Shown: piece by piece, positions 53,043 to 61,576 of the stretch
How positions within the stretch are numbered: position 1 is the first letter of the stretch
How the letters are laid out: each line of letters starts with the position of its first letter
DNA from: Azotimanducus sp963663145
GTDB lineage: Bacteria; Pseudomonadota; Gammaproteobacteria; Pseudomonadales; Azotimanducaceae
Direction: 5' to 3'
Length of the DNA: 64,000 nucleotides
NCBI GenBank assembly: GCA_963663145.1
Contig: OY760134.1
Location: 806,001 to 870,000, forward strand
The notes under the pieces: generated by a model
The model's input: only the letters and a program-made list of their open reading frames with translations
Databases searched by the model: none
What the model was told of the DNA's origin: nothing
Program-made: the position numbers and the translations under genes

Positions 53043-54135
53043 ATGGCTGAAGTCACCGCCCTTCGCGAACAACATAAGCAGCTTTCCGAGCGAAATAAGA
53101 TGCTCTGGGGGTATCTTTGACTTAGCTAAAAAAATAGTGCGGCTAGAAGAAGTTGATCGCACGCTTGCCGACCAGGAAATCTGGAAGGATCAGTCACGGG
53201 TTGCCTCGCTCGGTCGCGAAAAGCGGGTCTTGGAGCGTTTGGTCGCAGAGGCGCAAGGCATATCGCAATGCCTTGAAGATACCGTGGAGCTCATGGAAAT
53301 CGGTACAGGCGAGCCGGACATACTCGATGAGGTTGCCAGCGAACTTGTGTCGCTTGATGGTCGCTTGTCGGGGCTCGAGTTCGAGCGCATGTTCTGGCAC
53401 GAGCTTGATGACGGAAACGCATTTGTCGAGATTCAATCGGGTTCTGGTGGCACCGAAGCTCAGGATTGGGCGGAAATGCTCTTGCGCATGTATTTGCGCT
53501 GGGGTGAACGGCGCGGCTTTGAATGCAACCTCACCGAAGTCTCCGCCGGCGAGGTCGCTGGCATCAAGAGCGCTACCGTGCGGGTGAGCGGCGACTATGC
53601 TTATGGCTGGTTGCGCACCGAGACCGGGGTTCATCGATTGGTGCGCTTATCTCCGTTCGATGCCGGCAATCGCCGCCATACGTCCTTCGCGTCGGTCATC
53701 GTCTCTCCGGAGGTGGACGACACCATTGAGATCGACATAGACCCTTCGGATGTGAGGGTGGACACCTATCGGGCGAGTGGAGCCGGCGGCCAGCACGTCA
53801 ACAAATCCGATTCGGCCGTGCGTCTGACGCACCTGCCAAGCAATGTGGTGGTGCAATGCCAAAGTGAACGCTCACAGCATCAGAATCGAGATCAGGCGTG
53901 GAAACAACTTCGCTCCAAGCTCTATGAGCTTGAAGAACAGAAGCGTCGCGCTGAACAGCAGGCCATTGAGGAGGGCAAGTCCGACATTGGCTGGGGGAAT
54001 CAGATTCGCAATTACGTACTCGATCAATCACGCGTCAAGGACTTGCGCACGCGCGTCGAGCGCGGCGACCCCAGCGCGATACTCGATGGTGACTTGGACG
54101 AGTTCATGGAAGCGAGCCTCAAGGCGGGGGTATAG
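53043..54135 (+). CDS. prfB: Peptide chain release factor 2, with programmed +1 frameshift
   Basis: RF2 reads UGA and UAA stops. The gene is split: 53043-53117 encodes 25 residues to an in-frame TGA, and the product continues in the +1 frame from 53119, total 363 residues. The stop-recognition SPF motif is at 203-205 and the peptidyl-release GGQ at 248-250, each two positions before E. coli RF2. A translation starting at 52969 in the downstream frame alone is an artefact. It lies six bases before lysS, the conserved order. Confidence 0.96.
53107..53121 (+). promoter_or_regulatory. RF2 programmed frameshift site
   Basis: GGGGGTATCTTTGAC contains an internal Shine-Dalgarno-like G-run three bases before the slippery CTT (53115-53117) and the in-frame stop TGA (53118-53120) followed by C, a poor termination context. 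This is nearly identical to the E. coli prfB site. When RF2 is scarce, the ribosome slips by +1 and makes more RF2. Confidence 0.95.
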
Positions 54136-54141
54136 GGCGAC

Positions 54142-55623
54142 ATGAGTGCCGACAACGAAATGACTGCTTCACGACGCGCCAAGCTTGAAGCTTGGCGGGC
54201 GCGCGGGGGTGCCTACCCGAACACTTTTCGGCGTAGCGACCTTGCCTCCCGGCTGCACGAGCGGTTCGCCGAGGACAGCAAGGAAGACTTGGAAACCGCA
54301 CAGGTGCCGGTCGCGGTCGCCGGTCGCATCATGCTGCGGCGCGTGATGGGCAAGGCCTGCTTTCTCACCCTGCAGGATGTTTCAGGCCGCATTCAAATCT
54401 ATGCGCGCGTCGATGAGCTTGGGCGTGAAGCCTATGCGGACATAGAACATCTGATGGACATCGGCGACCTCGTGGGTGTGCGCGGCGTGATGATGCGGAC
54501 CATGCGCAAGGAACTCACCGTGCAGGCGAGCAGCATCGAATTCCTCGCCAAGGCACTGCACCCCTTACCCGAGAAGTTCCATGGCTTGGTTGACCAAGAG
54601 ATTCGTTATCGGCAGCGTTACTTGGACCTCATGATGAACGAGGACTCGCGCGAAGTCTTCAGGCTGCGCGCCAAGGTGGTGAGCGCGACCCGGCGCTTCT
54701 TCGAGGCGCGGGATTTTCTCGAAGTCGAAACCCCCATGATGCATCCGGTCGCCTCGGGAGCGGCCGCGCGGCCCTTTGTCACGCATCACAACACGCTCGA
54801 CATGGAGCTGTACCTGCGCGTCGCTCCCGAGCTCTACCTCAAGCGCTTGGTCGTTGGCGGCTTCGAACGAGTCTTTGAGATCAACCGCAATTTCCGCAAC
54901 GAGGGGCTTTCCACCCGCCACAATCCCGAGTTCACCATGCTCGAGTTCTATCAGGCCTACGCTGCGGTCGAGGAAGTGATGGATCTCACCACCGAGCTCA
55001 TTCATGCGGTCGCCAAGGAGACGGGAATCGAACAGATCACCTTGGAGGATCAAGAAATCGATCTTTGCGCTGACTATCCGAGGATTTCCATGGAGGATGC
55101 GGTGAGCGAGCACACGGGTCTTTCCAAACAGGCGTTGTGGGACAAGGACACTCTTGTGAGCGCGCTTGGCGATGCCGCGCCTGTCGGAAACCCGAGCGAG
55201 GGCGAACTCCTCTTCGCGCTCTTTGAAGCGCGCGTCGAACCGAATTTGATAGCTCCGACCTACATCACCCACTACCCATCGGCCGTCTCGCCACTCTCGC
55301 GAGCCAATGACGCGCGGCGCGAGATCGTTGATCGCTTCGAGCTCTTTATCGCCGGGCGTGAGATCGCCAATGGATTCTCGGAACTCAACGACCCCGATGA
55401 GCAACTCGAACGTTTTCGCGCCCAAGAAGCGCGTCGCGCGGAAGGCGACGCGGAGGCCATGCGCATCGACCATGACTATGTGCATGCGCTCGAATATGGA
55501 CTGCCGCCGACCGGAGGGCAAGGCCTTGGCATTGATCGATTGGTCATGCTGCTCTCAGGTGCCACCACCATTCGCGATGTCCTACTGTTCCCCCTCTTGC
55601 GCCCTGAAACGCACAACGAATAA
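54142..55623 (+). CDS. lysS: Lysyl-tRNA synthetase (class II)
   Basis: A 493-residue enzyme. The OB-fold anticodon domain is residues 50-145 (VAGRIMLRRVMGKACFLTL) and the catalytic domain has motif 1 (FFEARDFLEVETPMMHPVASG), motif 2 (EINRNFRNEGLSTRHNPEFT) and motif 3 (GLGIDRLVMLLSG). Length is near E. coli LysS. It immediately follows prfB. Confidence 0.97.
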   Translation: MSADNEMTASRRAKLEAWRARGGAYPNTFRRSDLASRLHERFAEDSKEDLETAQVPVAVAGRIMLRRVMGKACFLTLQDVSGRIQIYARVDELGREAYADIEHLMDIGDLVGVRGVMMRTMRKELTVQASSIEFLAKALHPLPEKFHGLVDQEIRYRQRYLDLMMNEDSREVFRLRAKVVSATRRFFEARDFLEVETPMMHPVASGAAARPFVTHHNTLDMELYLRVAPELYLKRLVVGGFERVFEINRNFRNEGLSTRHNPEFTMLEFYQAYAAVEEVMDLTTELIHAVAKETGIEQITLEDQEIDLCADYPRISMEDAVSEHTGLSKQALWDKDTLVSALGDAAPVGNPSEGELLFALFEARVEPNLIAPTYITHYPSAVSPLSRANDARREIVDRFELFIAGREIANGFSELNDPDEQLERFRAQEARRAEGDAEAMRIDHDYVHALEYGLPPTGGQGLGIDRLVMLLSGATTIRDVLLFPLLRPETHNE

Positions 55624-55628
55624 CGCCC

Positions 55629-56345
55629 GTGACCGAGACCGAATCGCAATCTCGGGTGAAGCTCGAAACCTCTTGGCGTGAGCACCTGATTGACGAATTC
55701 GATCGCGTCTACATGAAGGAGTTGCGCGTCTTCCTGCTCGCCGAAGCGCGTTCCGGCAAGACCCTGTTTCCACCCTCGGCGCGGATATTTCGCGCCCTTG
55801 AACTCACGCCCTTGACCAATGCCAAGGTGGTGATTATCGGCCAGGACCCCTACCACGGCCCAGGGCAAGCAGAGGGCCTGTGCTTTTCGGTGCCGAGCGG
55901 CGTGACCAAGCCGCCTTCCTTGGTGAACATACTGCGCGAGGTCGGCGATGATTTCGCGCAAGATGGTGAAGCAAAAGACTTCTCCTCGCGGGGAGGGTCC
56001 TTGGTGCCTTGGGCCGAACAGGGCGTATTGCTGTTGAACGCCGTGCTGACGGTGGAGCAGGGCAGGGCGGCGAGCCATCGCGGACAGGGCTGGGAGCGGT
56101 TCACAGATCGCGTGGTCGAAGTATTGAATGATGAATGCGAGCATCTGGTGTTCATGCTCTGGGGGAGCGATGCGCGCAATAAGGGACAGAGGCTTGATCG
56201 CAATCGGCACCTGGTGCTCACTGCGCCGCACCCATCACCCTTGTCGGCCGATCGCGGGTTCTTCGGGTGTCGGCACTTTTCGCGTGCCAATAGATACCTC
56301 GTGGAACAGGGTAAGATGCCGATTGATTGGTTCCGGGTCGATTAA
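55629..56345 (+). CDS. ung: Uracil-DNA glycosylase (family 1)
   Basis: Removes uracil from DNA. Catalytic D73 lies in GQDPYHGPGQAEGL, the Leu-loop is APHPSPLSA, and LLLNAVLTVEQGRAASH and VFMLWGSDARNKG are typical. 238 residues with a GTG start five bases after lysS. The extra N-terminal residues before SWREHL are normal for the family. Confidence 0.96.
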   Translation: MTETESQSRVKLETSWREHLIDEFDRVYMKELRVFLLAEARSGKTLFPPSARIFRALELTPLTNAKVVIIGQDPYHGPGQAEGLCFSVPSGVTKPPSLVNILREVGDDFAQDGEAKDFSSRGGSLVPWAEQGVLLLNAVLTVEQGRAASHRGQGWERFTDRVVEVLNDECEHLVFMLWGSDARNKGQRLDRNRHLVLTAPHPSPLSADRGFFGCRHFSRANRYLVEQGKMPIDWFRVD

Positions 56346-56386
56346 TACCGGAATCTGGGTCACACCATCCCAGGATATTGAACGCT

Positions 56387-57538
56387 ATGGACTTCGACCT
56401 CAACGAAGAACAGTTGCTTTTTGTTGAAACGGCGCGCGACTTTTCGCGTCGCGAACTCGCTCCGCACGCTGCCGACTGGGACCGAGACCACACTTTCCCC
56501 ACAGATGTTATACGTCTCGCTGGCGATCTCGGATTCTGTTCGCTCTATACGGCCGAAGATCATGGTGGCCTAGGCCTCAGCCGACTCGATTCGGCGCTGA
56601 TCTTGGAAGAACTCGCGCAGGGCTGTACCTCGACCACCGCCTTCATCACCATCCATAATATGGCCCTGTGGATGCTCACTACTTTTGGCACGGAAGCCGC
56701 CTCTGCGGAGTGGGCACCGCGACTGGTGGGCGGCGAAAAACTCATCTCCTACTGCCTGACCGAGCCCGGCTCCGGTTCCGATGCCGCGGCCATGAAGACG
56801 AAGGCCGAAGCACACAATGGCGGCTTCCGCATCACCGGCACCAAGGCGTTCATTTCCGGTGCCGGGCATACGGATGCGTTAGTTGTTATGGCGCGTCAGG
56901 AAGATGGCAAGATTGGCAGCTTCCTGGTACCGGGCGATGCCGTGGGTGTCAGCTACGGGCGCAGGGAAGACAAGATGGGTTGGAACAGCCAGCCGACATC
57001 GCAGATCAACTTCGACCAGGTGTCGATTCCCGGCCATTATCGACTCGGTAGTCCGGGGGAAGGCTTCAAGATCGCCATGCGCGGCCTTGATGGCGGGCGA
57101 ATCAACATTGCCACCTGTTCCATCGGCACGGCGCAGTCCGCGCTTGAGCGCGCCGCCGCTTGGATGCACGAACGCAAGCAGTTCGGCAAGCCGCTGGCGG
57201 ACTTTCAAGCCCTGCAATTTAAACTCGCGGACATGGCGACGGAGCTGGTCGCGGCGCGTCAGATGGTGCGCTACGCGGCCTACAAGCTCGACCACAAGGA
57301 CCCGGACGCCACCCTCTACTGCGCCATGGCGAAGCGCTTCGCCACCGATGCGGGTTTCAATATTTGCGACGAAGCCCTGCAGCTTCACGGTGGCTATGGC
57401 TACATGAAGGAATTCCCGCTCGAACGCCATGTGCGCGACCTGCGCGTGCATCGCATTCTCGAAGGAACCAACGAAATCATGCGACTCATTATTTCGCGCC
57501 GACTCTTGATGGAAGGCGCCACGGAGATTATTCGATGA
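56387..57538 (+). CDS. Acyl-CoA dehydrogenase, probable isobutyryl-CoA dehydrogenase
   Basis: A 383-residue FAD enzyme. Landmarks: YCLTEPGSGSDAA (flavin/substrate contact), WMHERKQFGKPLADFQ, LQLHGGYGYMKEFPLER and the catalytic E359 in LEGTNEIMR. The following three genes match the valine pathway, so isobutyryl-CoA to methacrylyl-CoA is the likely reaction; a general short/branched-chain role is possible. ATG 56387 lies 41 bases after ung; the upstream frame is shadow. Its stop overlaps the next start (ATGA). Confidence 0.93.
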   Translation: MDFDLNEEQLLFVETARDFSRRELAPHAADWDRDHTFPTDVIRLAGDLGFCSLYTAEDHGGLGLSRLDSALILEELAQGCTSTTAFITIHNMALWMLTTFGTEAASAEWAPRLVGGEKLISYCLTEPGSGSDAAAMKTKAEAHNGGFRITGTKAFISGAGHTDALVVMARQEDGKIGSFLVPGDAVGVSYGRREDKMGWNSQPTSQINFDQVSIPGHYRLGSPGEGFKIAMRGLDGGRINIATCSIGTAQSALERAAAWMHERKQFGKPLADFQALQFKLADMATELVAARQMVRYAAYKLDHKDPDATLYCAMAKRFATDAGFNICDEALQLHGGYGYMKEFPLERHVRDLRVHRILEGTNEIMRLIISRRLLMEGATEIIR

Positions 57539-58311
57539 CCCAATCCACCAGCGACAAGCTGCAACTCGAGATTAGCGGCGGCGTTGCCCTTGTCACCATC
57601 AACAACCCGCCCGCCAACACTTGGGACGATGAGAGCTTGCCCGCGCTCGAAGCGCTGGTCGATGCATTGGATGCGGATGCGGAAGTAAGGGCGCTGGTGC
57701 TCACAGGACAGGGTGAGAAGTTCTTTTCGGCTGGTGCGAACCTCAATCTGTTTGCCGATGCGAGCAGCGAGACCGCCGCAAAGATGAGCCAGGCCTTCGG
57801 CAGCGCCTTTGAGCGGCTTGCGGCCTTTCAGGGCGTGTCCGTGGCGGCCATTAATGGCTGGGCCATGGGCGGAGGGCTTGAGTGCGCACTCGCTTGCGAT
57901 ATCCGCGTGGTCGAATCCCAAGCGCGCATGTCCTTGCCGGAAGCGGCGGTGGGGCTCTTGCCCTGCGGCGGCGGCACGCAGTTGCTGCCTTGGATGGTGG
58001 GTGAGGGCTGGGCCAAGCGCATCATTCTTTGTGGCGAGCGCGTGAATGCCGAGACCGCGCAGAAGATTGGGCTCTGCGAAGAGGTCGTGGATACCGGCAG
58101 CGCGCGTGATCGGGCGATCGAGATCGCCAAGAGCGTCGCCAATCAGAGCCCGGATGCGGTGGCGGCCTGCAAGACCTTGATTCACAAGGGGCGGCATTCT
58201 TCGGTGGACTATGTCACCGAGCGCGATGAGTTTGTCAAGCTCTTTGATGGTGCCAATCAGCGTGAAGGCGTGAATGCCTTCCTTGAGAAGCGGTCTCCTG
58301 CTTGGACCTAG
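57535..58311 (+). CDS. Enoyl-CoA hydratase (methacrylyl-CoA hydration step)
   Basis: A 258-residue crotonase-fold enzyme. The oxyanion-hole segments are KFFSAGANLNLFADA and AAINGWAMGGGLECALACD, and the second catalytic region reads MSLPEAAVGLLPCGGGTQLL. In context it should hydrate methacrylyl-CoA to 3-hydroxyisobutyryl-CoA, though sequence alone allows other enoyl-CoAs. It overlaps the dehydrogenase gene by four bases and the hydrolase gene starts two bases after its stop. Confidence 0.92.
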   Translation: MTQSTSDKLQLEISGGVALVTINNPPANTWDDESLPALEALVDALDADAEVRALVLTGQGEKFFSAGANLNLFADASSETAAKMSQAFGSAFERLAAFQGVSVAAINGWAMGGGLECALACDIRVVESQARMSLPEAAVGLLPCGGGTQLLPWMVGEGWAKRIILCGERVNAETAQKIGLCEEVVDTGSARDRAIEIAKSVANQSPDAVAACKTLIHKGRHSSVDYVTERDEFVKLFDGANQREGVNAFLEKRSPAWT

Positions 58312-58313
58312 AA

Positions 58314-59387
58314 ATGGGCCAAGCTGTTGTAGTCTTTGATGAAGTTGCGAGCGTCGGCGGTGGGCGCCTTGGTGTCGCCAAGCTCAATTCTGAGAAGACC
58401 CTTAATTCCCTGTCACTTGAGATGATCGATCTCCTCAATCCCCAGCTCGATGCTTGGGAGCGGGATGACGACATCGATGCCCTGGTGCTCTGCGGTGCGG
58501 GTGATCGCGCCTTTTGCGCCGGCGGCGATATACAGGCACTCTATGCCTCCATGACTTCAGATCCGGGACTTGAGCTCGCGGATCGGTTTTTTGCGCAGGA
58601 GTATCGACTCGACTATCGCCTGCACAGCTTTCCCAAGCCTGTCGTGTGCCTAGGGACAGGCATTGTCATGGGCGGAGGTCTGGGGTTGTTTTCGGCATCG
58701 GCTGTGCGGGTGGTGGGTCCGCGTTCGCGGGTTGCCATGCCGGAACTCACCATTGGGTTGTTTCCGGATGCTGGGGCGAGTTGGGCTTTGAAGAATCTTC
58801 CTTACCATTTGGCGGCCTTTCTCGCCATGACCGGTGTGCAAATTTCGGGTGCGGATGCGCTTTACATTGGGCTTGGCACGCAGGCGGTGCGCGATGCCGA
58901 AACGCTCGGAGATAGGTTGCCGTCGATTAATTGGACGCGGCCCGGAGAACTCGATCAACTCGATGCCGGCAATCTCGAAGCGCATGACGGGCTTCTCACC
59001 GCGACCTTGGGTGATGAACCGCTGAGCGCCTTGGAATTGGTGGCGCGCATTGATTCCCTCAAGGGGCAGGATAAATGGCTCGATCGGGCGATCGCCACCA
59101 TGCATCGCGGCTGCCCGACGACCTTGGGCATCATCGCCGAGCAACTCCGGCGCGTGCGCGAGCTTGATCTGGTGGGGTGCTTCAAGATGGAGCACAATAT
59201 CGCGAGCCACTGCGCGCGCAACCCGGATTTCCGCGAAGGGGTGCGAGCGCTCATCATCGATAAGGACATGGCGCCTCAGTGGCGCTACAAGTCGCTTGAA
59301 GAGATTCCGCAGGAATACGTCCTGTCGCACTTCGAGACGCCCTTTGATTCGCATCCGCTTGCAGATTTGGGGGGCTCATATGGCTGA
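58314..59387 (+). CDS. 3-hydroxyisobutyryl-CoA hydrolase-like protein (enoyl-CoA hydratase/isomerase family)
   Basis: A 357-residue crotonase-fold protein with the extended C-terminus of HIBCH enzymes. DRAFCAGGDIQALYA, GIVMGGGLGLFSASAVRVVG and MPELTIGLFPDAGASW (the Asp/Glu active-site pair) are characteristic, as is KMEHNIASHCARNPDFREGV near the end. It would release 3-hydroxyisobutyrate from CoA. The last eight bases overlap mmsB. Start ATG 58314 is preferred to an in-frame TTG at 58302. Confidence 0.9.
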   Translation: MGQAVVVFDEVASVGGGRLGVAKLNSEKTLNSLSLEMIDLLNPQLDAWERDDDIDALVLCGAGDRAFCAGGDIQALYASMTSDPGLELADRFFAQEYRLDYRLHSFPKPVVCLGTGIVMGGGLGLFSASAVRVVGPRSRVAMPELTIGLFPDAGASWALKNLPYHLAAFLAMTGVQISGADALYIGLGTQAVRDAETLGDRLPSINWTRPGELDQLDAGNLEAHDGLLTATLGDEPLSALELVARIDSLKGQDKWLDRAIATMHRGCPTTLGIIAEQLRRVRELDLVGCFKMEHNIASHCARNPDFREGVRALIIDKDMAPQWRYKSLEEIPQEYVLSHFETPFDSHPLADLGGSYG

Positions 59388-60273
59388 TATTGGCTTTATA
59401 GGACTTGGCAACATGGGCGGCCCCATGGCTGGCAACCTGCTGGCTGCCGGACACCATGTCAAGGTGTTTGATCTGGTCGCCGAGCGGGTGAGTGCGCTGG
59501 GCGAAAAAGGCGCGCAGGAGGCGACTTCGCCTGAAGATGCGGCGCGAGGAGTCGACTGCTGCATCAGCATGCTGCCCGCCTCGGCGCATGTGCGCGGTCT
59601 GTATCTGGAGGACACGCACGGACCGGCTTTGATCGAGTGTATTCAGCCGAGCACCCTCGTCATCGAGTGCAGCACCATCGCGCCGGCTAGTGCGCGCGAG
59701 GTGGGAGCGGCCGCCAAGGCGCGCGGCATAGAGATGCTGGACGCGCCGGTTTCTGGAGGCACGGCCGGGGCCGAGGCGGGCACACTCACCTTCATCGTCG
59801 GCGGCGAAGAGGCGGCCTTGGAGCGCGCAAGGCCTTACCTCGAAGTCATGGGCGCGAATATCTTTCATGCCGGGGATGCGGGCGCGGGACAGGTCGGCAA
59901 GATCTGCAACAACATGATGCTTGCGATTCTCATGACCGGTACATCCGAAGCGCTTGCGCTAGGTGTGGCCAACGGTCTCGACCCGGAGCGGCTGTCAAAC
60001 ATCATGCGCGAGTCTTCCGGGGGCAACTGGGCGCTGGAGAAGTACAACCCCTGGCCGGGGGTCATGGAGGGCACGCCGGCTTCAAGAGACTACAGCGGCG
60101 GCTTTTTCGTGGACCTGATGATTAAGGATTTGGGGCTCGCCATGGAAGCCTCGGCATCCACCGGCAAGAGCGTCCCCATGGGCAGCCTCGCCCTCAGCCT
60201 CTACCGCCTGCACCGAGAGCGATTCGAAGCCGGCGGGCTGGATTTTTCGAGCGTTCTGAAGTTATATCAGTAG
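59380..60273 (+). CDS. mmsB: 3-hydroxyisobutyrate dehydrogenase
   Basis: A 297-residue NAD-dependent dehydrogenase. N-terminal FIGLGNMGGPMAGNL binds NAD, MLDAPVSGGTAGAEAGTLTF is the substrate signature and K174 (GKICNNMM) the catalytic lysine. It oxidises 3-hydroxyisobutyrate to methylmalonate semialdehyde. The mmsA dehydrogenase for the next step is not in the window. It is the last gene of the valine operon. Confidence 0.95.
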   Translation: MADIGFIGLGNMGGPMAGNLLAAGHHVKVFDLVAERVSALGEKGAQEATSPEDAARGVDCCISMLPASAHVRGLYLEDTHGPALIECIQPSTLVIECSTIAPASAREVGAAAKARGIEMLDAPVSGGTAGAEAGTLTFIVGGEEAALERARPYLEVMGANIFHAGDAGAGQVGKICNNMMLAILMTGTSEALALGVANGLDPERLSNIMRESSGGNWALEKYNPWPGVMEGTPASRDYSGGFFVDLMIKDLGLAMEASASTGKSVPMGSLALSLYRLHRERFEAGGLDFSSVLKLYQ

Positions 60274-60309
60274 CGGTTGCGAGTCTCCCATCTTCATCGA
60301 TCAGGTATC

Positions 60310-61560
60310 ATGACGTTCCCCAACACATCATTCGGGCAATTAGTGATCGATTTCATGCCCCTTCTGGAGCCCATGTTCTTCGGGCTCTTGACTCCTTCCT
60401 TCCTGACCATGGTGCTCGTCGTGTTAGTGACGACGCAGGTCACGCTCATGTCCGTGACGCTGTATTTGCATCGACACTCCGCGCATAGATCGTTGCACCT
60501 GCATCCCGGGCTGCAGCAGTTTCTGCGCTTTTGGTTGTGGCTCACGACTGGTATGAATACCAAGGAGTGGACGGCGATTCATCGCAAGCACCACGCCTTC
60601 GCAGAGACCGAGGAAGACCCGCACAGTCCAGTCTACTTTGGGATAGGCAAGGTGCTCTGGACAGGCGCGGACATTTATCGCATGGGATGCACGCCCGAGA
60701 TGCTCGAAAAGTATGGGGTCGGCACGCCCGATGACTGGATTGAACGGCATGTGTATGCGCCATACTCGATGGTTGGCATTCTTGCCTTGCTGATCGTGGA
60801 AACCCTCCTGTTTGGCATCCCCGGGGTGGCCATGTGGGCCGTGCAAATGGCATGGATTCCCTTCTTCGCGGCTGGAGTGGTGAATGGGCTCGGTCATTGG
60901 GTTGGATATAGGAATTTCGAAGTCAAAGACAAGTCGAACAATCTTGTCCCCTTGGGTGTGTTCATTTGCGGGGAGGAATTGCACAACAACCACCACACCT
61001 ATCCGAATTCAGCCAAATTGTCGGCAAAGCCGTGGGAATTTGATCTGGGCTGGGGCTGGATTCGGCTGTTTCAGCTCTTTGGCTTGGCGCGGCCTTTGAG
61101 TACTGGGCCGGTTGTTCATAGGGTTCCGGGCAAGGAGGGGATTGATCGGGATACGGTGCTGGCAGCGATCAATGATCGCTTTCGGGTGTTGTCCGACTTT
61201 AGTAAGCGGGTCGTTATGCCGGTGGTGCGCGAGGAATCCAAGAAGGCCGATAAGTTCACCCGCAAGCAATTGAGATTGGCACGCAAGCTTTTGACGCGAG
61301 TGGACCCGCCGGGCGTATCAGATGACGCCCGCAGTGAGCATAAAGAACAACTCTTGCAGGCGGTTCCGGTGCTCAGGAAGGTTTCAGGTTATCGCGACGA
61401 ACTCGGGCGCTTGCTGGCTTCGCAAAAGGGCAGCCTCGAAGAAGTGCGAATTCGGCTCATCGATTGGGTGAGGCGCGCCGAGGACAGCGGCATCAAGACT
61501 TTACAGGACTTTGCGAAGGAGATTAGGCAACTTACGCTGCCGAAGGCTGCGAGGTCTTAG
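60310..61560 (+). CDS. Membrane fatty acid desaturase (acyl-CoA/acyl-lipid delta-9 type)
   Basis: A di-iron membrane desaturase of 416 residues. The three histidine boxes are HRHSAHRSLH, HRKHHAF and HNNHHTYP, with four membrane helices. It introduces a double bond into long-chain acyl groups. About 130 residues after the third box form a charged, helical C-terminal extension (LRLARKLLTRVDPP; WVRRAEDSGIKTLQDFAKE). The chosen start is ATG 60310; an upstream start at 60277 is in frame. The gene follows mmsB with its own short leader. Confidence 0.92.
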   Translation: MTFPNTSFGQLVIDFMPLLEPMFFGLLTPSFLTMVLVVLVTTQVTLMSVTLYLHRHSAHRSLHLHPGLQQFLRFWLWLTTGMNTKEWTAIHRKHHAFAETEEDPHSPVYFGIGKVLWTGADIYRMGCTPEMLEKYGVGTPDDWIERHVYAPYSMVGILALLIVETLLFGIPGVAMWAVQMAWIPFFAAGVVNGLGHWVGYRNFEVKDKSNNLVPLGVFICGEELHNNHHTYPNSAKLSAKPWEFDLGWGWIRLFQLFGLARPLSTGPVVHRVPGKEGIDRDTVLAAINDRFRVLSDFSKRVVMPVVREESKKADKFTRKQLRLARKLLTRVDPPGVSDDARSEHKEQLLQAVPVLRKVSGYRDELGRLLASQKGSLEEVRIRLIDWVRRAEDSGIKTLQDFAKEIRQLTLPKAARS

Positions 61561-61576
61561 ATCGCCGCACAATCCC

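Noticed and set aside
52969..53118. Upstream start of RF2 in the downstream reading frame
   Set aside because: The RF2 signature frameshift site and the ATG at 53043 explain the N-terminus; the 52969 segment has no RF2 similarity.
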